Assembly (NCBI GenBank): GCA_003008705.1
Contig: PDUO01000071.1
Location: 141,092 to 205,091 of the forward strand
DNA length: 64,000 nt
Reading direction: 5' to 3'
Origin: Pezicula radicicola
Taxonomy: Eukaryota; Ascomycota; Leotiomycetes; Helotiales; Dermateaceae
Position 1 is the stretch's first letter, and each line of letters starts with the position of its first letter. Below the pieces are notes generated by a model. The model was not told where the DNA came from, ran no database searches, and worked only from the letters and a program-made list of their open reading frames with translations. This document shows, in pieces, positions 1 through 13,023 of the stretch. Both the position numbers and the translations under genes were made by a program.

Positions 1-3000
1 TTAAATTTGTGACCGGACACGAAATTCAGCTGATTTTTTCAAGCCATGGAGAGTGGCGGTCATACGATCGAAGGGCTCAGGGGCTCTGATACAGCCGTTT
101 ATACTGGCACGATGAGTGTTGATTGGATGGATCAAGGAGTGAGGGACTTTGACACCATGCCACAATATTTCGCCACGGGGTCTAATCGGGCCATCATCTC
201 CAACCGCGTCTCCTATGTGTTTGACTGGAGGGGACCCAGCATGACTATTGATACAGCATGCTCCTCTAGTTTGATTGCCGTGCACCAGGGAGTGACGGCT
301 CTACGTTCAGGAGAATCGCGCGTTGCCGTGGCATGCGGTACTCAAGTCATTCTTAACCCAGAGCAATTTATTGCGGAAAGTAAGTTGCAAATGCTCTCGC
401 CAACAGGTCGGTCACGCATGTGGGACAAGGATGCCGATGGGTACGCTCGGTATGTGCATTTCCTAAGCTTTCTCGGCCCAATAAAAAAGCTTTCATCAGT
501 ACCGGAAGTTTCGTTGCTCCCGAGGCCAACTTCCATGAAATCATATTATTTTGGGAGCTGTGAGATGACCGAAGACTGCTCCTGGGTCTTTTTTGATTGA
601 GAAATACTGACTCTGGTTTCTCGCAGTGGTGAGGGTACGGCTGCTGTTATATTGAAGAGGCTCAGCGACGCAATCGCAGATGGGGATCACATTGAGAGTA
701 TCATTCGCGAGACAGGCACTAACCAAGACGGCCGAACCCCCGGCCTCACGATGCCAAGTTCAGAAGCGCAAGCTGCATTGATACATACAACTTATAAAAA
801 AGCTGGCCTAGACCCGGTCAACAATCCCCGTGATCGACCTCAATACTTTGAGGCCCATGGTGGGTGATATTTTTTCAAACGGCGTCTCAATCTCTGCAAT
901 TGAAGTCTTTCCCGCCGTTCTTCGCATCCCCGTTTGTTTTCTGGATTGGGAACGCTGATGCCGAGATAAACAGGTACCGGAACTCAAGCAGGTGACCCGA
1001 GAGAAGCTGGCGCTATTTACGAGTCGTTGGGTCGTCATATCCCTGCATCCGAAACCCCTTTGTATGTGGGGTCCATAAAGACCGTGATTGGTGAGTGATA
1101 ATAGTTCTCAATCTCCTTCCTTCTGATGCTCCAGATCTGCGCTATAGCCCAGGTCTCGAGATTCAAGACCACACAAGACATTCAAGATCCGTCATTGGGC
1201 AAGCTTAGCTTACTATATCTCTAACCACGGTATTTAACTTAGGTCATCTTGAGGGCGCCGCTGGTCTTGCTGGTCTTCTCAAAGGCTCAGCTAGCATCCA
1301 GAATGGATACATCGCACCGAATCTCCTCTTCAATACCCTGAACCCAAAGCTCGAGCCCTACTACAAGAGTCTACAGGTACCGACAGAATTAATGCCTTGG
1401 CCAGAACTCCCTGGAGGAGTGCCCCGACGTGTCAGTGTCAACAGCTTTGGTATGTGGCCCCGGTTTTTCCTGGTCCCCCTTCCATACTCCAATCTGGATG
1501 CCAGTTTTGTTGACCTTTTTAACTTTGAATAGGATTTGGCGGCAGCAATGCACACGCAATCTTAGAACAGTACTGCGGACCTACTGACGCAGAAATGTCC
1601 ACTTCTCCCGATGTCACAACTTTCACACCATTCGTATTTTCAGCTATGTCTGAGAATTCTCTGGTTGCACAATTGCAAGCCTACTCGGATCATCTAAAAA
1701 CCCACAGTCACATCAACCCCTACGATCTAGCTTGGACACTACAAGCGCGAAGGAGTCACTTTCCACTCAAGATAGCTCTCTCTGCGCTTACGATTGAGGA
1801 GCTAGCATCAAAAATTGATGCCAAGCTGGAAACGCTCAAGACGAAACCGGGCACCACTCTGGGAGTCCGTGCAAGCTTCAGACAGACTACCACTGCCCCT
1901 CGCATACTAGGCGTTTTTACAGGTGTGTAAATTTCCCGCGTATATCCCTTCTCTGTCCTGGTCGAGGAGTAATTTGGGCTACTGGAGCCACGTGCTACGG
2001 GCGATGTTTGAATTTTCTGAAGCAATCAGTACTGATCTCGAACTTGTAGGTCAGGGGGCGCAGTGGGCATCTATGGGAGCGCATTTAATTCGCTCTTCTG
2101 AGTTCGTGCGCAAGAGAATTCAGGACCTCGAGAAATCTTTGGCGTCTTTGCCTCCGGCCGATCAACCAAAATGGAACCTCACAGAACAAATACTTGCTGG
2201 GAAAGAGACTTCACGCCTTTCTGAGGCCGCGTTATCACAGCCTCTTTGTACCGCAATCCAGGTTGCTCTGGTAGATCTTCTACATACCGCTGGAATTAAC
2301 TTCACCACTGTTGTAGGCCACTCATCGGGTGAAATTGCGGCAGCTGTATGTATACCTCTTATTTTTACCCGCATTATTATCCCAAGACGATCCCCAATCT
2401 CACGGCAATTTTTGATGCAATAATGCTGACGTCGTGTTTCCGCAGTATGCGGCAGGTTTCCTTTCGGCTGAAGATGCTATTCGCGTGGCCTACTACAGAG
2501 GATTATACGCATACATGGCAGATGGTGGCCACGGCCAGAAGGGTGCCATGCTTGCGGTGGGGACTTCTTGGGAGGACGCACATGAGCTCATCAACCTACG
2601 GACGTTCAGAGGCCGGCTTTCTGTCGCCGCCCACAACTCTCCAGCAAGTGTGACTTTGTCAGGGGACGCCGATGCAATCGCCCATGCTAAAAGGGTCTTC
2701 GACGAGGAAAAGAAGTTCGCGAGGCTGCTTCAAGTAGACACGGCCTATCACTCCCATCATATGCTGCCATGTGGTGACCGGTATGTCGAGGCTTTGAAAG
2801 CATGTGGAGTCCGAGTCCAAAAGGATCGAAGTAGCTCTTGCGCTTGGTTCTCCAGCGTGAGTGGCAGTGACAAGCCGATGACTCCAGTCGAAGAGCTCCA
2901 AGATGAGTACTGGAGGGACAACATGACCAAATCGGTCTTGTTCTCAGAGGCTGTGAAGAATGCATTCGCTTCGGATGACCAAATGAATCTCGGTCTCGAA

Positions 3001-6000
3001 GTTGGTCCACACCCCGCACTCAAGGGCCCCGTGGCACAGAATGTTAACGATGACCGATCCACCCCATTCTCTTACAGTGGTGTCCTGAGCCGTGGCCAAA
3101 ACGACATCGAGGCATTTGCAGACGGCATTGGCTTTGTATGGACGCAACTGGGGGCCGGCGGTGTCGATTTCCAGTCTTATGAAAAGGCCGCGACAGGTTC
3201 CAAATCACCGCAGCCACGATTGGTGACAGGGTTACCACTTTATCAATGGAATCATGGAAAATCCTACTGGAGCGAATCACGACGATCCAGGAAAATTCGT
3301 TCACGAGCAGAGCCAAACCACGAAATCCTGGGCAGTCTATCACCTGAGTCTACCCCACAAGACATGCGTTGGTCGAATATACTCAAAGTGTCAGAGATGC
3401 CGTGGCTAAGCGGGCATCAAATACAAGGCCAAATGATTTTCCCCGCCGCTGGATATGTTGCCATGGCAATTGAGTCGTCCAGGATTCTTGCGGCTGAGAA
3501 GAGTGTCAAGACATATGAGCTCTATGATTTGTCCATTCCTCGAGCAACCGTCATTGACGATGCAGACAATGCTAGTGTTGAAACTCTTGTCACATTGACA
3601 AAGATTCAATATCATCAGGATCAAACAGCAACTGCCGACTTCTCCTGTTACGCACTAGCCGTCACCAGCACCGGATCGAAGCAAGAAATGGCGATAAATG
3701 CTACAGGCACCGTGAAGATCGTATTTGGGGTGCCAAATGTTGACGCACTATCTTGTACACCTCTGGAAGACTACAACTTGCGCACAGTTGACAGCGACGA
3801 ATTCTATGACTTCCTTGCCAAGCTTGGGTACGGCTACACAGGTCCATTCAGAACATTGTCATCAACAAAACGTCGACTTGGTCACTCCAGTGGTCTGATA
3901 GACACTTACAATTATGCGGATTCCGAACCTTCCAGGTACCTCATTCACCCCAGCACCCTCGATGTTGCCTTCCAAGCCTCGATACTTGCGTACACATCGC
4001 CAGCGGTAGGTCACACCCCTTCAGCCTCTCTCCGAATGTCCCACGGCTTATTCCAAACATCTCATAAGTTATGAGAATTTTTGGATAATGTCGTCTCGGG
4101 ATCTGACTTCCACTTATCTTCATTTGTTTTAAGCACTGCTAATTCTGACATGTTTGACAGGATGAGCGTCTCTGGTCCCTGCACGTCCCAACAGTAATTG
4201 GAACTATCAGAGTTAATGCAGCAACGTGTGCTTCGCCGCTCCCTGCTGGATCTCGCGTACCGGTGTATTCTGTCCTCGAAGACTCGGAGGCTTTCTCTGG
4301 ATTCATCGAACTGTTGAGTGAAGATGGCCAACATAGTATGGTTCAGGTCGAAGATTTGGTGATCAAGCCTTTGGCTCCGGCGGCAGAGTCAGACGACCGT
4401 GTCATGTTCACTCATACGACATTTGCTTCAGCCGTGGCAGATGGGGCTATCGCCTCGGATGGTCAACCTTCCTCCTACGAACTTGATTTGAGCATCGTCT
4501 GCGAAAGGCTCTGTTATTTCTATATTTTAAAATGGGCCTCCGACCTCACTGATGAAGACTGGAAAAACGGCCCGCCGCACTTCCTGCACCTTCGGAACTG
4601 GGTAAACCATAGTAAGCCTCTCTGCACCTTTTTTATATCATTTAGCTGCTTAGCCATGGTTTCTTTCAATTTTCTCCTCGATGGTGCTGATGTTAACCTT
4701 GAACGCAGTTCTCCTCAATGTTTCCAAGGGTAAAAATCCACATATAAAGAGGGAGTGGTCAAAAGATACTCCCGAATTTATCGAGAAATTGATCAGTCCA
4801 TACCGAGAGGATGGCAATATCAAGATAATTCAAGCTGTGGGCGACAACTTGCCCACCTCTGTGCGGGGCGAAACGACCATCTTAGAGCACATGATCAAAG
4901 ACGACATGCTCGAACAGCATTACAAGAAAAGTTTAGGAGCGGAAGTCGCAAATGAATTCTTGGCCAAGATGATGAAGCAAATCATCCATCGCTATCCGCA
5001 CGCGAAAATCCTCGAAATAGGTAAGATTCAGACACATCACAGTTGGTGCTGCTACGCCATACGACTTTGGGATATGTAGCAAGCTCTAACACTACTCACA
5101 GGTGCTGGGACTGGTGGAGCCACAAAGGCGGTCCTCGAAACCATCGAAGGCGCCATGTCGTCTTACACGTACACCGACTTGAGTGTCGGTTTCTTTGGCC
5201 TTGCAGAAAAGCTTTTCGAGGCTTATAGTGACAAGATGGAATTCAAAACTTTCGATGTGGAGAAATCGCCAAAAACCCAAGGATTCGAACCCAACTCCTA
5301 CGACATCGTCATCGCTTCCAATTGTTTACATGCGACTCTTTCACTTGAAACGACATTGGCAAACACGCGACAGCTTTTGAAGCCTGGAGGATATCTCTTG
5401 ATCTTAGAACTTACCATGCCCATTGAGGTAATTCGCACCAACACAATCTTTGGAGTACTTCCCGGTTGGTGGCTCGGCGTGGATGATGGTCGGAAATTGT
5501 CACCGACCATATCTCGTGGCGGTTGGCATTCAGTCCTGCGCAAAACAGGTTTCTCGGGAATTGACACAATCAATACTGATGTTAGTCCTATTACCTGGCC
5601 AGCTTCGGTTATCGTATCTCAAGCGGTCGATGAACGAGTACAATTTTTACGCCGGCCGTTGTCCGCGCCGTCCACTTCGGCCCCGATTTACATAGAGAGT
5701 CTTGTCATCCTTGGAAACGGTACACTAGAGACTGCGCGGGTGGCCGAAGAGTTGTTAGAGCACCTACAACGCTTTTGCGGCGAAGTTATCATTCTTGATA
5801 GCTTACCAACCGAGGAAGAGGCGTCCAATTTGAATCCGATGAGCACGTTTGTCAACCTGGTAGACCTTGACTCGCCAATTTTCAAGGATATCACCGAAGA
5901 TAAGATGGAGGGCGTGAAAAGGATGTCCGAACTGGCGAAAAATATCTTATGGGTCACGCAAGGTGCCTTGGCAGACGAGCCATACCACATGGCAAGCATT

Positions 6001-9000
6001 GCTTTCTGCCGCGCTTTGCGTACAGAGGCGCCGCATGTCAGCTTGAACAACCTCGACATCGCCGACATAGAGCAGGACAACATCTCGAAACTTATCGCGG
6101 AGCATCTGCTGCAGCTCTATGCCCTTGATGAGTGGGAGCAAGAACCCCAGCTGCTTTTATGGTCCAAGGAACGCGAGGCTTTCATAGAAGATGGAAAGCT
6201 CAAGATTCCTCGAATTGTCGCCAATACCGACCTGAATGCTAGGCTGAACTCTGGCAGACGAATGGTCATGAAACAAATGATCGAATCCAGCGATAAAGTC
6301 TCATTCTCACCACCATGCGACCATTCCCCGGCCGCTCTAGTCAACCTAGCATCTCTTGATGACCAGGCAAGCTCTATCAAAGTTGAGTCCTCGAGCGCAA
6401 TGGCACTTCAGGTCGTTCCAGGCACTTCCTTATTCGTTGCTATTGGCAGAGAAGATGACTCTACCGAGAATCCCACTGTGCTGCTGTCGACCGCAAATAC
6501 TAATAAGCAGTCTCCAGTTACGAAAATGACTGTCCCTAACTCTAGCAACATCGCCTATTCATCAGAAAAGCTTTTGATTCTTGTGGCGAGCGAATTACTA
6601 GCAGCGACTTTGGTTGAGAACTTATCTTTGGGCGATCACTTACTGGTGCATTGTTCGAGGGAAGATCGACTCCTAGTTGAGGCCTTGTCCCGGCGTATTT
6701 TGGACCAAAATATTCGTCTCAGCATCACATATGACTCGGCAGAAAGCGTTGGCGATTCGCAAGGCCCAGCGTGGATCAAGATAAGTAATCGTACACCTCG
6801 ACACTTTTTACGGAAAACACTTCGCCTCGCAAAACCTTCACACTATCTCGACTTGACGGCTGGGGAACATCTTGGAGTTCGTATTGCTCAGGACTTGCCT
6901 GCTGGTTGCAAGCGAATTGATGCATCCACTTTATTCCAACCTCGATCTTCGCTGCCTCTTTCATACGACCAAGGAATTTTGCTGGATCGGCTTGAGAATG
7001 CAGTTACGAGGGCAATTGCGACTTCGACTATTCAGGAGGAATTCCCAAATTTGGTCATTCAACTTAGCCAGGTTGAGGAGCCAACCACTCAGTACCATGC
7101 AACGAGTGCCATTCGCTGGCCTTCGGACGGGCTGGTGAAGACAAAAGTGCGTCCTCTGGATGTCTCGGGCTTCTTCTCAAAAGACAAGACTTATGTCCTC
7201 ATTGGTCTGAGTGGTGCGATTGGGCAATCGCTTTGTGAATGGATGATATCAAATGGCGCAGGCTGCGTTGTTTTGACGAGTAGGCGCCCTGATATCGATC
7301 CAAGATGGATCGACTCTTGCCAGGGCTCAGGCGCAACCGTCAAGGTACTCGCCATGGATGTTACTGACATGGGAAGTGTAGAGAGTGCGGTAAAGGTCAT
7401 TAGAGAAACTTGTCCCCCAATCGCCGGTGTGGCGCACGGAGCCATGGTCCTCCACGATTCGCTTTTTGCAAGAATGTCGGCCGACAAGATGCAACAGATC
7501 ATTAGACCCAAAGTCGATGGAGCGATCAACCTCGAAGATGCCTTTAGCGAAGATAACCTTGACTTTTTTGTCATGTTCTCCTCGGTATCGATGGTTTGTG
7601 GAAACGCCGGCCAATCCTTGTACGCTGCCGGATGTGGATATTTGAATGGCTTGGCCAGGCAGAGACGCAAACGGGGCCTTGCGGGCTCTACTTTCGATAT
7701 TGGTCGTGTCGTTGGGATTGGGTATGTAGAGTCAGCAGCCCAAGTTGTTCGGGATCAGTTGATCGGACTTGGACTCAAGCCCATCTCGGAGGCGGATCTA
7801 CGCAATGCCTTCGCAGAAACTATCCGAGCCGGGCTCCCACAACCTCAGGACCAAGAGACACTTCCCGAGGCAGTCGTAACGATGGGCGTGCGTCACTTCC
7901 GCGAAGACGAGGACATTAAAGGGCCGTGGTTCACCAATCCCCTCTTTTCACACTGCATCATCGAGAAACCTCGCACTCAATTTAGCTCCGGGGATCAACG
8001 CAAAAAGACTTCTCTTCCCTTAAGCCAACAACTCGCCCAGGTGGCTTCTAGAAAAGAAGCCTTGGACGTCATAATCGGTAAGATGCTTTATATAAAATCC
8101 CCTATTGAAAATCCCAGTCATTATGCTAAGAACCATCCAGATTGTTTCTCGGAGAAATTAGCTGTCATATTACAGCTTGGTGATCAGGCAATCGACCGTG
8201 ATGCGCCCCTCAACGAACTTGGGATCGACTCCTTGGTTGCAGTTGAAGTGCGAGCGTGGTTCTTGAAAGAACTGAAGGTCGACATACCGGTGCTCAAGAT
8301 TATTGGAGGAGCTTCACCCACAGAATTATGCCAGAGAGCGCTGGAACTCCTGCCGCAAGCAGTCCTGGCTGGCATTGACGCGCCAAAGGCCGAGGTTCCG
8401 AAACCCGTTGGGAAGTTAGACCTGAAAGTACCTCTCCAGCAGCAGGTTGAGGATTCAAGATCAAGTTCCAATACATCATCCAAGGCCAATTCGACACCGG
8501 GATCTATGTCTCCTACTTCTAAAGTGCCGTCAACAGCGCAGTCATCTGCGGGTTCTGAAGTGGCCGATGAGGACGTTACCGTCGCAGAGTCTCAAAAGAC
8601 TAATGCGAAAGCAGACGCATTCCCTCCTGACCGTCGACCACAAAAATTCTTGAAGAGTGTGCCTATTTCCCTAGCGCAGTCTCGATACTGGTTTCTTCAA
8701 CATCTGCTCGCCGACCAAAGTACACACAATGTCGCCACTTACTACCGCATCACGGGAGATCTTCGTGTAAACGATCTAACAAGGGCTATACGTCTCGTTT
8801 GCTCCAGACACGAGTCGTTGCGCACCTGTTTCGTAGCAGATCAGACCGCGGAAGGCGAGGCTAGCCAGAAAGTCATGCCCAGTTCTCCACTGCGCCTTGA
8901 GTGTAAGAACATCAAATCCGAAGAAGACGTTGCGACCGAGTACGCCAAAATAAGATCATACGAGCTTGACATGGAGAGCGGCGATTTGCTGAAACTGGTT

Positions 9001-12000
9001 CTCCTGACGCTCTCACCGTCATGTCATTTTCTCCTCATGAATTACCATCACATCATCATGGACGGGATTAGCTGGCAAGTCTTCCTTGCCGACCTGGAAA
9101 AGGCTTACAACGGCCAACATCTCGGAGCACCTCCGCGGCAATACCCAGAGTTCTCTGTGGCTCAGCGTAAGGCCTTGGAGAGTGGGGCGATGGATGAGCA
9201 GCTCAATTACTGGCGGCAGATGTTTCCTGACAGTGACCCGCCAACTGTCTTGCCACTGCTACCAATAGCTCGCGTCAGTGCCAGAATGCCGATGAAGATA
9301 TACGATACCCATCAAGTAGACTTCCGACTGGAGCCTGCCTTGTTAGCGCGAGTTAAGTCTTTTTCGAAGGCCAACGGATCTTCGCCATTCCATCTTTATC
9401 TAGCTGCCTTCAAAGCCATGCTCTTCAGCTTCATGGATGCACCAGATTTGACAATTGGCGTCGCTGATGCCGGCCGCTCCGAGCCCAATCTCCAAGGCAG
9501 TATTGGATTCTTTCTCAATCTACTTCCCCTGAGATTTCGACGTCAAAATAATCAACAATTTACCGATGCCATGGTCGAGGCTCGAAACATCCACTATGCA
9601 GCGCTTGAGAATTCTCGGGTACCTTTTGATGTTGTGTTGGCCGAGTTGAACGTGGCTCGTTCCTCATCATATAATCCATTCTTTCAAACATTCCTTAATT
9701 ACCGCCAGGGCTTTCCAACTAAGCACCCATTTGGCAATACTGAATTCGAAATCAAGACAGTTGACCACGGCAAAAGTGCATACGACATCACATTAGATGT
9801 GACCGACAGCGCCGTAGACACAGTTGTTATGATCCGGGCCCAGAAGAGTCTTTACGATATGACGGCGACGGTCCTATTTTCTGAGACCTTTACCCATTTC
9901 CTCGAAACTTTGACCAGCGATCCGTCACTGTCTCTAAAGGACACTCCTCTCTATGGCGAAAAACAGCGCATTCAGGCCATCCAGGTTGGCCGTGGCCCCC
10001 GCCTGACCTCCGAATGGCCAGCAACGCTCCCCCATCGAATCGATCAGGTTGCCCGCGTGAATGGAGACAAAATCGCCCTCATGGATGGTTTTGGTAATGA
10101 ACTCAAGTACAGAGACATGACAAACCGTATCGAAGCAATTGCCGAGGCGTTGAAAACCAAGGGGGCCGGCAGTGGCTCTCGAGTGCTCGTCTTCCAACAA
10201 GCAGCGTCAGATTGGGTATGTTCTATGCTCGCTATTATGCGAGTGGGTGCTATCTATGTACCGCTGGACCTTCGGAATCCTCTTCCCCGTCTAGCGTCAG
10301 TTGCAAAAGACTGTGAACCGACAACAATCCTCGCGGACGCTACTACATTGCACGATGTGCCGCAGCTTGGCGTCGATGGCGCCCATGTCATCGATGTAAC
10401 TACTGTCGGTTCCAAGCCTTCGACTCACATTACAAACTCTGCACAAGCAGACTCGCCAGCTGCGATTCTTTACACTAGCGGTTCCACTGGTACACCGAAA
10501 GGTATCGTGGTCACACACTCAGGTCTGCGGAACGAAATCGAGGGCTATACGAAAATGTGGAAATTAGGCGCTGAGCGCACTCTGCAGCAGAGTGCATTCA
10601 CCTTCAATCATTCCTCGGATCAGTAAGTGCCATACTTTCCTCTTCAATACTCAACTTGTCATTAGCTTCCGCCCAGTGATTTGCACTGCCCTTTGAACAA
10701 TTCCGCCAGACATGCCTGGCCATCAAAAGATACAAATGCTGATGACCTTCGACCGTCTAGGATATACACAGGTCTCACCAACGGCGGGAGCGTATACATC
10801 GTCCCATGGAGCGCACGCGGTAACCCGCTTGAAATCACCAAGATCATACAAGAACATTCTATCACGTATACCAAGGCAACGCCATCCGAGTATCTGCTCT
10901 GGATGCAGTACGGGGGCGATAAGCTCCGCCTTGCATCAAAGTGGCGTTCCGCCTTCGGTGGCGGCGAGAGCTTGACCACCGCCGTTACTCAAAAGTTTGC
11001 CACACTTGATCTGCCAGACTTGTGTTTCTACAATTCATACGGCCCGACGGAGATTTCCATCTCGTCCACGAAGATGGAGATTGCGTACCGCGAGACGCAA
11101 GAGCTGGAGAGCATGGGCCGTATTCCGTGCGGGTATTCTCTGCCCAACTACGATACCTATATCGTCGACGAGGAGCTGAGACCGGTGCCCATTGGAAGCC
11201 CCGGGGAAATTTGTCTAGGTGGCGCCGGTGTATCACTTGGGTACTTCAAAAACCCAGAGCTGACCGAAAAGCATTTCGTACCCAACCCCTTCGCAACGCC
11301 CGAAGACATGGCCAATGGCTGGACACGTATGTACCGGACGGGGGATATCGCGCACCTACGCGAAGACGGCGCCATGGTGTTCCACAACCGCATCGCAGGC
11401 GACTCGCAAGTCAAGATCCGGGGTCTGCGCATCGAGCTCAGCGACATCGAGAGCAATATCGTGGTGGCGGCCGGCGGAGCGCTCAATGGGGCTATAGTCA
11501 CGCTGCGGGATGGCGACCCCGAATTCCTGGTCGCGCATGTGGTATTCGCACCGAATCACGGCGTTGCGGATCCGGCGGCCTTCTTAGATCGACTGCTAGG
11601 TAATCTGGATGTGCCGCAGTATATGGTCCCCGTGGTGGCCATTGCATTGGACAAGTTCCCACTTTCGAACCACTCCAAGGTTGACCGGAAAGCGATCAAG
11701 GCGTTGCCGTTGCCCAAGAGAGCGCAGGCAGTGCAAGAAGATGCAGAAGATGCAGAGCTCACGGAGACGATGCTACAGCTGCGCGGCGTCTGGCGCGAGG
11801 TCCTGGGCAAAAGCATCAGGGACCTCGGACTTGAGATGGGCCCCTCGACCAACTTCTTCCTTGTTGGCGGCAACTCGCTCCTGATCATCCGCCTTCAGTC
11901 GCAAATCCGCATGACATTCAACACTGCCTTGTCCCTAATCGATCTCCTCAGCGCCAATACGCTCAGCGAAATGGCGCACAAGATTGACGAGTCGGCGAGC

Positions 12001-13023
12001 GTAGCTCCCCTCGACTGGGAGGCCGAGACTGCGCCCCCTACCATCCCTTCCTTCCTCGACAAGGTTTCCAAGACCCGCGCCGCAGCTCAAGAGAAAAAGA
12101 AAAAGAGCGGCAAGACAGTCGTCGTCACAGGAGGGACAGGTTTCCTAGCTAAATATCTCATCCCACAACTTGCAGCCAGGCCCGACGTCGAGACAATCCA
12201 CTGCGTCGCTGTTCGAGATGCCGCTAAGCTAAACTTTTCATCTCCCAAGATAAGATGCCACGCCGGCGACCTTTCGGCGCCACTGCTCGGGCTCAGCACA
12301 GAGGACTTTCTCCATCTGGCGAGCCAGGTAGATATCATACTACACATGGGCGCCGCACGCTCCTTCTGGGACAACTACAACGTTCTGCGGCCCAGGAACG
12401 TGCATCCGACCAAAGAGCTAGTCAAGTTAGCTGCTCCAAGAAAAGTACCAATCCATTTCACGTCCACTGGAGCCGTGTTCGGCGGTAATGGCATTGATAC
12501 CGTCTCAGCCGCTGACAGCGAGCCGCCTCTTGACGGGACGGACGGATACACGGCGACGAAATGGGCCAGTGAGCGGATTCTCGAGCGCGCGAGTGCCACG
12601 CTTGGAGTTCCTTCCTCCATATACCGATTCTGTCCCGCGACGACACACGAGCCTGCGCCTAAAGAGCTCCTAGATTTGTTCGCACACTTCGTGGACATAA
12701 CGAAGGCAATGCCTGACGCAACCGGCTGGGCTGGGCGTATGGACATGATTCCTGCCGCGAATGTCGCGAGCTGGCTCTGTGAGTCGACCGTTGCCAATGT
12801 CGCGAATAACGGGACCAATTTCACACACTATCCGGGGCGAGTTACCGTCTCGGTGGACGAACTGATGCCGCACCTCGAGGGACAGATGGGCGAGCGAGAC
12901 GATCTTACACACGTCCCGTTGCTGAAGTGGACTGGTGTCATCAAGAGGGCCGGGTTTGAGTATTTCATGATGTCCCATGAAGCCAGCATAGAGAAGGAGG
13001 CTAAGCTGGAAATGCGAAGGTGA
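1..13023 (+). CDS. Hybrid PKS-NRPS megasynthase, 5'-truncated by the window edge (KS-AT-DH-MT-KR-ACP-C-A-T-R)
   Basis: Builds a methylated polyketide, condenses it with an amino acid and releases it through a terminal reductase-like domain. Exons by reading frame and GT-AG sites: 44-449, 627-859, 974-1090, 1243-1449, 1533-1922, 2050-2345, 2446-4005, 4161-4611, 4709-5020, 5102-8077, 8141-10622, 10761-13023; all phases join without a stop, giving about 3,900 residues. Bases 1-43 are the end of an upstream intron. Landmarks: KS DTACSSS (Cys codon 259-261), EAHGT and GHLEG; AT GHSSGE (Ser 2322-2324); DH HxxxGxxxxP (His 3415-3417) and LDVAFQ; MT EIGAGTGG across 5010-5116; KR GLSGAIG near 7200; ACP GIDSL near 8220; Ser/Thr-rich linker 8450-8610; C HHIIMDG (9046-9066); [12 protein letters not shown] (about 10470-10502) and NSYGPTE; T GGNSL near 11870; R TGGTGFL near 12130 with YTATK (Tyr 12547-12549). 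No enoyl-reductase motif is seen, so a trans-ER is expected elsewhere. The KR Tyr region reads LYAAGC rather than the usual YxAAN. Tyr and Lys in the R domain are kept, so aldehyde release is possible, but Dieckmann release cannot be excluded. Confidence 0.95.

Noticed and set aside
10681..10760. Reading frame through the start of the last PKS-NRPS exon as coding
   Set aside because: The frame is open, but splicing 10623-10760 restores the conserved [13 protein letters not shown] adenylation segment, so these bases are intron.
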